From Rhizobiaceae bacterium (GTDB lineage Bacteria > Pseudomonadota > Alphaproteobacteria > Rhizobiales > Rhizobiaceae), in NCBI GenBank assembly GCA_021648425.1, contig JAKISV010000136.1:1-7656 (forward strand): a stretch of DNA of 7,656 nt, given 5' to 3'. This document shows, one piece after another, positions 1 through 6,120 of this stretch (positions within the stretch are counted from its first letter, which is position 1; each line of letters starts with the position of its first letter). The translations under genes and the position numbers were made by a program. Below the pieces are notes generated by a model. That model was not told where the DNA came from. It was given only the letters and a program-made list of their open reading frames with translations, and did not search any database.

Positions 1-1
1 A

Positions 2-1192
2 GAATGGCCCGACGGGCGAAATAAACGCCTGTCACCAATAACCGAGAAAATCACCGAACTTGGTGCGCAGTTTGGCGTGAGTAACGGCTGGGAGCGGGCT
101 AACTGGTTTGCGCAATCAGGCGATGATACCAGCGATGAAGCTACCCATACCTGGGAACGTGAAGGGCCGTGGCATGAGCGCGTACGCGAAGAATGTCTGG
201 CTGTGCGCGATGCGGTGGGCGTTCTCGATCTACCGGGTTTTTCGCGCTACCGCATAAAGGGGGAAGGCGCGCGCCAATGGCTTTCAAAACTGATTACCGG
301 CAACGTGCCAAAGCCTGGGCGCATGGGGCTTGGTTATTTTGCCGATGAACGCGGTCGCATTGTTACCGAAATGTCGATCATGGCTCTGGATGAGAATTTT
401 TTCTTCTTAATCACTGCTGCTGCTGCCGAATGGCATGATCTGGAATTGCTGAGAAATAACCTGCCGGAAAATTCCTCCATTGAGATCATCAATGAAAGTG
501 AAAACTTCTCCTGTCAGATAGTTTGCGGGCCAAATTCACGCCCATTGCTGGCTGATATTTGCGATGCGGATTTAAGCCTGCCCTGGCTTTCCCACCAGAC
601 CACCATGATTGCCAATAAACATTGCCAGCTTGTGCGTGTGTGTTTTGGCGGAGAGCTGGGCTGGGAAATCCATTCGATGATCGCTGATACCGGGGAAATT
701 TATGATGCGGTTTGGCAGGCCGGTAAATCCCACGGCCTCAAACCCTTCGGTATGTTTGCCCTTGATAGTTTGCGCCTGGAAAAAGGCTACCGGGCCTGGA
801 AAGGCGATTTATCAACCGATTATACCATTTTACAGGGCGGGCTTGAGCGGTTTATCAACTGGGATAAAAGCGAATTCAGAGGCAAGGCTGCCCTGGAAAA
901 AGAAAAGGCGCAGGGTATTTCCAAACGTTTTGTCACCTTGATAGTTGAGGCTGAAAAATGTGACGCGCCCTATATGTCGACCCTGTGGCACGATGGTGAA
1001 GTGGTCGGCGAAACCACCTCCGGCGGCTGGGGTCATCGCATCGATAAATCAATAGCCCTTGGCATGGTGCGCGCTGAATTGGCAAATGAAAATACTGAAC
1101 TGGAAGTTGAAATATACGGCAAAATGTATCCAGCCATTGTCCAACATGACAAGCCTCTCTGGGATCCACAAAACAAAAGGCTTCGCTCATGA
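2..1192 (+). CDS. FAD-dependent oxidoreductase / aminomethyltransferase (GcvT-like), 3' part only
   Basis: This is the C-terminal 396 codons of a dimethylglycine/sarcosine dehydrogenase-type fusion protein whose FAD domain lies left of the window. The frame is open from position 2, and the 25 codons before the GTG at 77 align with the paralogue at 2094-4538 (FG-x-S-x-GWERANWF in both), so 77 is not the true start. Visible parts are the linker with WERANWFA, then a GcvT domain (about 123-790) with motifs CGPNSR, GGELGWEIH and DSLRLEKGYRAW, and a GcvT C-terminal domain (about 860-1180) ending in KPLWDPQNKRLRS. Family knowledge: the GcvT half binds tetrahydrofolate and captures the methylene group released when the FAD half oxidises an N-methyl amine. 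At the position of the conserved folate-site Asp this copy has Glu (codon 368-370), and the second NWF motif of the linker is missing. Substrate is unknown. No signal or membrane segment is visible, so it is probably cytoplasmic. It overlaps the next gene by 4 bases. Confidence 0.88.
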   Translation, partial: EWPDGRNKRLSPITEKITELGAQFGVSNGWERANWFAQSGDDTSDEATHTWEREGPWHERVREECLAVRDAVGVLDLPGFSRYRIKGEGARQWLSKLITGNVPKPGRMGLGYFADERGRIVTEMSIMALDENFFFLITAAAAEWHDLELLRNNLPENSSIEIINESENFSCQIVCGPNSRPLLADICDADLSLPWLSHQTTMIANKHCQLVRVCFGGELGWEIHSMIADTGEIYDAVWQAGKSHGLKPFGMFALDSLRLEKGYRAWKGDLSTDYTILQGGLERFINWDKSEFRGKAALEKEKAQGISKRFVTLIVEAEKCDAPYMSTLWHDGEVVGETTSGGWGHRIDKSIALGMVRAELANENTELEVEIYGKMYPAIVQHDKPLWDPQNKRLRS

Positions 1193-2097
1193 CAGAAATT
1201 ATTCTGCTGGATGGCGGCATGGGTCAGGAACTGCTCAAACGCAGCGCATTCACCCCTTCGCCATTATGGTCTGCCCAGGTGCTGATGGATGAGCCTGAAA
1301 TCGTTGAAGCTGTTCATCTTGATTATATCAATGCAGGCGCGCGCGTCATCACCCTCAACTCCTATTCAGTGACACCTGAGCGACTTGAGCGTGATGGTGA
1401 TCTAAAACGCTTTCGCGAATTGCAGGCGCACGCCATATCAATAGCGCGCTCAGCACGCGAGAAATCAGGAAAAAAAGTGTCAATCGCCGGGTGCCTGCCA
1501 CCAATGATGGCAAGTTACCGCCCTGATCTGGCACCTGATTATCAAAGCTGTTTGACAAGCTATCGCAAGATAGTTGCCGAGCAGAAGAACCATGTTGATA
1601 TTTTCATCTGCGAAACACTTGCCTCGGCAAAGGAAGTTCGTGCTGCAACAACTGCGGCGGCTGAAAGCGGCAAACCGGTTTGGACATCGATGAGTGTTAT
1701 CGATGGCGATGGCACAAAATTGCGCTCCGGCGAGCTATTGGGTGAAGGGGTTAAAGCAGCGCTCGATGCCGGGGCAAATGGTGTCCTGGTTAATTGCTCG
1801 TGGCCTGAATCACTGACCCAGTCGATTGCAATTCTGGCAACATCAAACCTGCCCTTTGGTGCCTATGCCAATGGCTTTAGCGCGATCGACAAACTGGCTC
1901 CTGGCGGCACTGTTGAGGAACTTGTTGCACGCGATGATTTGGGGCCCCGGGCCTATAGCGAACACGCAATGAGGTGGGTTGCAGGTGGCGCCACCATTGT
2001 TGGTGGCTGCTGCGAAACCGGTCCGGCCCACATATCAGAACTTGCGAGCAAAATTCGCCTGGCCGGGCATGAAATTATCGGAGCGGACGACCAATGA
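1189..2097 (+). CDS. Homocysteine S-methyltransferase family protein (Zn-dependent; betaine- or S-methylmethionine-type)
   Basis: This 302-residue protein belongs to the pfam S-methyl_trans / COG2040-type family, which moves a methyl group from glycine betaine, S-methylmethionine or a similar donor to homocysteine, giving methionine. The TIM-barrel opens with LLDGGMGQEL (residues 6-15). ICETLAS is at 140-146. The three zinc-ligand cysteines of the family are present: C203 in VNCS, and C274-C275 in GGCCETGP near the C-terminus. Length fits the short bacterial members; animal BHMT is about 400 residues. The ATG at 1189 overlaps the upstream stop (ATGA), and an AAAAGG at 1175-1180 is a plausible ribosome binding site inside the preceding gene. 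The stop likewise overlaps the next start. Its place between two dimethylglycine-dehydrogenase-type genes favours a betaine donor, since dimethylglycine would be the product passed on. The donor cannot be read from the sequence alone. Confidence 0.93.
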   Translation: MTEIILLDGGMGQELLKRSAFTPSPLWSAQVLMDEPEIVEAVHLDYINAGARVITLNSYSVTPERLERDGDLKRFRELQAHAISIARSAREKSGKKVSIAGCLPPMMASYRPDLAPDYQSCLTSYRKIVAEQKNHVDIFICETLASAKEVRAATTAAAESGKPVWTSMSVIDGDGTKLRSGELLGEGVKAALDAGANGVLVNCSWPESLTQSIAILATSNLPFGAYANGFSAIDKLAPGGTVEELVARDDLGPRAYSEHAMRWVAGGATIVGGCCETGPAHISELASKIRLAGHEIIGADDQ

Positions 2098-4538
2098 AAC
2101 AGCTCCCAGCCAAAGCCCGGGCAGTAATCATTGGCGGTGGCGTTGCTGGTGCAGCCGTTGCCTATCATCTGGCAAAACTGGGCTGGAGCGATGTCGTTTT
2201 GCTGGAACGCAAACAATTGACAAGCGGCACCACCTGGCACGCGGCAGGACTGATTGGCCAGTTGCGCGCCACCTCCAACATGACAAAGCTGGCGAAATAT
2301 ACCCAGGAATTATATTTTAATCTGGAAAAAGAAACCGGCGTGGCCACAGGCATTCGCCGCAACGGTTCAATAACCCTTGCCCTCACCGAAGAACGCAAGC
2401 AAGAAATCTTTCGCGGTGCATCCATGGCCCGCGCTTTTGGTGTGGAAGTTGAGGAGATTTCTCCAAGCGAAGTGAAAGACCGCTACCCTCTTCTTAATGT
2501 GGATGATGTGAGCGGTGCGATATACCTGCCAAAAGATGGCCAGGGCGACCCTACAAATATCACCCTTGCCCTGGCAAAAGGCGCGCGCATGGGCGGGGTG
2601 AGGATTGTTGAAGGGGCAAAGGTAATCTCGATAGACAAAACCAATGGCGCTATAGCCGGTGTAAATGTCGAGGTTGATGGTGAAGTTACCCGGATCGAGT
2701 GTGAGCATCTGGTGAATTGTGCCGGCATGTGGGCGCGTGAAGTGGGCGCGATGGCTGGATCAATTGTTCCGCTGCACGCCTGCGAACATTTTTATATTGT
2801 TACACAAAGCATTGAAGGATTAGGCCAGCTTCCGGTTTTGCGCGTGCCCGATGAGTGCGCCTATTATAAAGAAGATGCCGGTAAAATTCTGCTGGGGGCA
2901 TTTGAACCCAAATCCAAACCCTGGGGCATGGACGGTATCCCTGAAGATTTTTGTTTCGACCAACTGCCCGAAGATTTTGATCATTTCGAACCGATACTTG
3001 AAAAGGCGGTATCGCGTCTGCCTATATTGGCTGAAACCGGTATTCACACCTTTTTCAATGGGCCGGAAAGTTTCACCCCCGATGACCGCTATTATCTGGG
3101 AGAGGCACCGGAAGTTAAAAACCTCTGGGTTTGCGCCGGGTTCAATTCCGTAGGCATTCAGTCGGCTGGCGGGGCGGGAATGGCGCTGGCCCAATGGATG
3201 GAGGACGGACATGCACCCTTCGATTTGTGGGATGTGGACATTCGCCGAATGCAGCCTTTCCAGAACAATGCCTGGTATCTGCGTGAAAGGGTGAGCGAAA
3301 CCCTTGGGCTTTTATATGCTGATCATTTTCCCTACCGCCAGCCTGAAACTTCGCGCGGCGTTCGTCGTTCGCCAATCCATGAACACCTGAAAAGTCGCGG
3401 GGCGGTATTTGGTGAATCAGGCGGGTGGGAGCGGGCAAACTGGTTTGCTACAAAAGGGCAAAGCCGCGAATACCAATATAGCTGGCAGCGCCAGAACTGG
3501 TTTGAAAATGCCAAAGCAGAACATCTGGCTGTGCGCAATAATGTCGGGCTGTTTGATATGACATCGTTTGGCAAAATTCGTATTGAAGGCAGTGATGCAC
3601 TTCAGTTCATCCAGAAAATCTGTGCCAATCAGATGGATGTTGAAACCGGAAAAATAACCTACACGCAAATGCTCAATTCACGCGGTGGCATTGAGTGTGA
3701 TCTCACAATTACCCGGCTGGGAGAAAATCTGTTTCTGGCTGTGGTGCCTGGCGCAACGACAATGCGTGATCTGACCTGGATGCATCGCCATCGCGGTGAT
3801 TTGAACGTCGTCATTACAGATGTGACTTCCAGCGAAGCCGTATTGTGCATCATGGGGCCAAATTCACGCAAATTGCTACAGGCGATTTCACCGGCAGATT
3901 TCTCAAATGATAATCACCCCTTTGGCACCATGCGTGAAATAGAAATTGCCATGGGGCTGGCCCGCGCCCACCGCGTCACCTATGTGGGAGAACTGGGCTG
4001 GGAGCTATATATTCCAACCGATCAGGCGGCCCATGTTTTTGAAGCGATTGAAGAAGCGGGCAGCGATATTGATCTGAAACTCTGCGGTCTGCATGTGCTT
4101 GATTCCTGCCGTCTTGAAAAAGCCTATCGCCATTTTGGCCATGATATCACTGACGAAGATCATGTGCTGGAGGCTGGTCTGGGATTTGCCGTTAAAACTG
4201 ACAAGGGTGAATTTATCGGGCGCGAAGCCGTGTTGAAAAAACGCGAAAGCGGCCTGGAGCGCCGATTGCTTCAATTTCAGTTAGAAAATCCAGAGCCACT
4301 TCTTTATCACAACGAGCCGATATTGCGCGATGGCGAGATTGTATCGCATCTGTCATCGGGCAATTACGGCCATCACCTTGGCGCTGCCATCGGCCTTGGA
4401 TATGTGCCTTGCAAGGGTGAAAAACCTGCCCAGGTTCTAGCCTCGAAATACGAAATTGAAATTGCCGGTGAACGCCATGACGCGATTGCCAGTCTGAAAC
4501 CTCTTTATGATCCCGGCTCACAGCGCATAAAGCTGTAG
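2094..4538 (+). CDS. Dimethylglycine/sarcosine dehydrogenase-type FAD oxidoreductase fused to GcvT folate domain
   Basis: This is a complete 814-residue fusion, the usual length for bacterial and mitochondrial dimethylglycine and sarcosine dehydrogenases. The N-terminal FAD (DAO) domain, about 8-370, has the dinucleotide-binding GGGVAGAA (14-21), the acidic E38, and SGTTWHAAGL (44-53). H49 matches the histidine that carries covalent FAD in the mammalian enzymes. VCAGFNSVGIQSAGGAG (346-362) closes the FAD fold. A central linker follows (about 375-475) with WERANWF and WQRQNWF. The GcvT domain (about 478-700) has MGPNSR, VGELGWELY (631-639) and DSCRLEKAYRHFGHDI (670-685), with the conserved folate-site Asp at D536. 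The GcvT C-terminal domain is about 705-805. Expected reaction: oxidative N-demethylation of an N-methyl amino acid, with transfer of the carbon to tetrahydrofolate as methylene-THF, in the cytoplasm. The electron acceptor (ETF or oxygen) cannot be told. GGAG at 2080-2083 may serve as ribosome binding site. Dimethylglycine and sarcosine cannot be separated by eye. Confidence 0.93.
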   Translation: MKQLPAKARAVIIGGGVAGAAVAYHLAKLGWSDVVLLERKQLTSGTTWHAAGLIGQLRATSNMTKLAKYTQELYFNLEKETGVATGIRRNGSITLALTEERKQEIFRGASMARAFGVEVEEISPSEVKDRYPLLNVDDVSGAIYLPKDGQGDPTNITLALAKGARMGGVRIVEGAKVISIDKTNGAIAGVNVEVDGEVTRIECEHLVNCAGMWAREVGAMAGSIVPLHACEHFYIVTQSIEGLGQLPVLRVPDECAYYKEDAGKILLGAFEPKSKPWGMDGIPEDFCFDQLPEDFDHFEPILEKAVSRLPILAETGIHTFFNGPESFTPDDRYYLGEAPEVKNLWVCAGFNSVGIQSAGGAGMALAQWMEDGHAPFDLWDVDIRRMQPFQNNAWYLRERVSETLGLLYADHFPYRQPETSRGVRRSPIHEHLKSRGAVFGESGGWERANWFATKGQSREYQYSWQRQNWFENAKAEHLAVRNNVGLFDMTSFGKIRIEGSDALQFIQKICANQMDVETGKITYTQMLNSRGGIECDLTITRLGENLFLAVVPGATTMRDLTWMHRHRGDLNVVITDVTSSEAVLCIMGPNSRKLLQAISPADFSNDNHPFGTMREIEIAMGLARAHRVTYVGELGWELYIPTDQAAHVFEAIEEAGSDIDLKLCGLHVLDSCRLEKAYRHFGHDITDEDHVLEAGLGFAVKTDKGEFIGREAVLKKRESGLERRLLQFQLENPEPLLYHNEPILRDGEIVSHLSSGNYGHHLGAAIGLGYVPCKGEKPAQVLASKYEIEIAGERHDAIASLKPLYDPGSQRIKL

Positions 4539-4547
4539 CCTTTTTTG

Positions 4548-4555
4548 AGAAGGAG
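4548..4555 (+). promoter_or_regulatory. Ribosome binding site of the MttB-like gene
   Basis: AGAAGGAG, a near-perfect Shine-Dalgarno sequence, lies 6 bases before the ATG at 4562. It is the strongest ribosome binding site in the + strand cluster and fixes the start of the MttB-like gene. The later in-frame ATG at 4595 lacks such a site. Confidence 0.85.
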
Positions 4556-4561
4556 CGCATC

Positions 4562-6094
4562 ATGGCAACCAGATCAGGAGGGCGAAGTGCCCGCATGGCA
4601 TTGCGAAATGCACCACTGGCAGAAGAATTGCGCCCGGTGCGTGCCGGTCTGTTGGGTGGTCAATATAAGCCGTTAAGCGACGATGATCTGGCAATCATTC
4701 ATGCATCAGCCCTGCAGGTGCTGGAAGAAATAGGTCTGGCAGATGCCCCACCTTCCGGTGTTAAGGCGATGGTTGCAGCAGGAGCCATTTATGGAGACGA
4801 CAAACGCCTGCGCTTTCCGCCGATAATGGTTGAAAACATGCTGGCGCTGGCAGCGCGTGATATCACCCTTTTTGGCCGTGACCCCAAACATGATCTGACG
4901 CTTTCTCCGGGGAAAGTACACTATGGCACGGGCGGTGCCGCCGTGCATATCATTGACACCAATAAAAGGAATTACCGCGATTCCACCCTGCTCGATCTTT
5001 ATCACTCCGCCCGGCTGGGTGAGCATCTGGAACACGTGCATTTCTTTCAGCGCCCGATGGTGACCCGCGATATTGAGGACAATTACGAACTTGATATCAA
5101 TACGCTTTATGCCTGCTTGTGCGGCACCACAAAACATGTGGGCACCAGTTACGGGGAAGTTGGACACATGGCTGGAGTGTTCGACCTGCTTCACAAAGCT
5201 GCCGGAGGCGAAGAACAATGGCGCGCGCGGCCCTTTGCCTCAAATTCAAACTGCTTCGTCGTACCGCCGCTGAAATTTGCCACTGAATCCTGCCTGGTAA
5301 TGGAAGCGTGTATTCACGGAGGCATGACTGTCCTGATGTTATCGGCCGGTCAGGCTGGTGCCACGGCACCTGCCTCACTCACCGGCGCAATTGTCCAGGC
5401 AATTGCCGAATGTCTGGCCGGTTTTATCTATGTCAACGCCATCAAACCAGGCGCACCGGTTATATTCGGCCCCTGGCCTTTTGTATCCGATCTGCGCTCC
5501 GGTGCCATGTCCGGCGGCTCAGGCGAACAGGCATTATTAACGGCCGCCTGCGCCCAGATGGGAAGTTATTACGGCCTGCCAACGGGTTCGGCTGCAGGCA
5601 TTGCCGATTCAAAAATGCCCGATATGCAGGCCGGTTATGAAAAAGCTATCTCCAATGTGATGGCGGGACTTGCCGGTTTGAATGTGGTCTATGAGAGCAT
5701 CGGTATGCATGCTTCATTGCTGGGGTTTTCTTTGGAAAGCATGGTCATCGACAATGACATGATCGGTCAATGTCTGCGTTGTGTGCGTGGAATAGATGTG
5801 AATGAAAAAAGTCTGGCGATCGAAACCATGCGCGAAGTCTGCCTTGAGGGGCCCGGTCATTATCTGGGCCATGAACAAACGCTGGGCCTGATGCAGAGTG
5901 AATATATCTATCCGGTAATAGGTGACAGAACCAGCCCGAAAGAATGGGCCGAAGTTGGAAAACCCGATTTACTTGAGGCAGCAATAGCCGAAAAAAACCG
6001 CATACTCGCTCAGCCCAATAAAGCGGCATTGCCCAATGAAATAGATAAGGCTATCCGTGCCCAACATCCAATCCGGCTGGCCAAAGACTGGTAG
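4562..6094 (+). CDS. MttB-superfamily (trimethylamine methyltransferase family) protein, non-pyrrolysine
   Basis: This 510-residue member of the MttB superfamily (COG5598) falls in the usual size range. Family knowledge: these enzymes move a methyl group from a quaternary or tertiary amine (trimethylamine in the pyrrolysine type; glycine betaine, proline betaine or carnitine in sense-codon types) to the cobalt of a small corrinoid protein. Recognisable parts are an Arg-rich start, PVRAGLLGGQYKPLSD (25-40), VLEEIGLADAPP (53-64), YGTGGAAVHIID (121-132), the barrel core GPWPFVSDLRSGAMSGGSGE (303-322), ADSKMPDMQAGYEK (348-361), and the C-terminal LGHEQTLGLMQSEY and GDRTSP. The 348-361 segment is where the pyrrolysine enzymes carry the in-frame amber codon. 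Here it reads with sense codons (S350 is TCA, 5609-5611), and the only TAG in frame is the stop. The gene is 23 bases after the FAD/GcvT gene in the same direction. No corrinoid protein or activase gene is in the window, so the substrate and methyl acceptor are unknown. Confidence 0.92.
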   Translation: MATRSGGRSARMALRNAPLAEELRPVRAGLLGGQYKPLSDDDLAIIHASALQVLEEIGLADAPPSGVKAMVAAGAIYGDDKRLRFPPIMVENMLALAARDITLFGRDPKHDLTLSPGKVHYGTGGAAVHIIDTNKRNYRDSTLLDLYHSARLGEHLEHVHFFQRPMVTRDIEDNYELDINTLYACLCGTTKHVGTSYGEVGHMAGVFDLLHKAAGGEEQWRARPFASNSNCFVVPPLKFATESCLVMEACIHGGMTVLMLSAGQAGATAPASLTGAIVQAIAECLAGFIYVNAIKPGAPVIFGPWPFVSDLRSGAMSGGSGEQALLTAACAQMGSYYGLPTGSAAGIADSKMPDMQAGYEKAISNVMAGLAGLNVVYESIGMHASLLGFSLESMVIDNDMIGQCLRCVRGIDVNEKSLAIETMREVCLEGPGHYLGHEQTLGLMQSEYIYPVIGDRTSPKEWAEVGKPDLLEAAIAEKNRILAQPNKAALPNEIDKAIRAQHPIRLAKDW

Positions 6095-6120
6095 GTTTGC
6101 GGAGAAATCTCCTCACAAAC
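6095..6120. terminator. Possible bidirectional hairpin at the convergent gene junction
   Basis: An imperfect inverted repeat lies between two convergent genes. The outer arms GTTTG and CAAAC (5 bp) enclose an asymmetric 1x3 internal loop, then GGAG and CTCC (4 bp) with an AAAT loop. It covers the whole 18-base intergenic gap and the last codons of the mutase gene (stop on the - strand at 6113-6115). Neither side has the T-run of a classical intrinsic terminator, so the termination role is inferred from position only. Confidence 0.3.

Noticed and set aside
77..79. GTG at 77 as the start of the first gene
   Set aside because: The frame is open to the left edge and the upstream codons align with the interior of the 814-residue paralogue, so this valine is internal and the gene continues out of the window.
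527..541. Shared GGGCCAAATTCACGC at about 527-541 and 3855-3869 as a mobile or regulatory repeat
   Set aside because: Both copies encode the same GPNSR motif of the GcvT domain in frame. Paralogy explains them.
2820..3212. 130-codon open frame on the - strand inside the FAD/GcvT gene
   Set aside because: It is antisense to a conserved FAD domain, with no recognisable domain and no independent support.
4706..5218. 170-codon open frame on the - strand inside the MttB-like gene
   Set aside because: It lies wholly within a well-supported gene, matches no family I recognise and is read antisense. It is a shadow frame.
5609..5611. Possible pyrrolysine (amber) codon in the MttB-like gene
   Set aside because: The region that carries the amber codon in pyrrolysine MttB reads TCA (Ser) here, and the only in-frame TAG is the terminal stop at 6092-6094.
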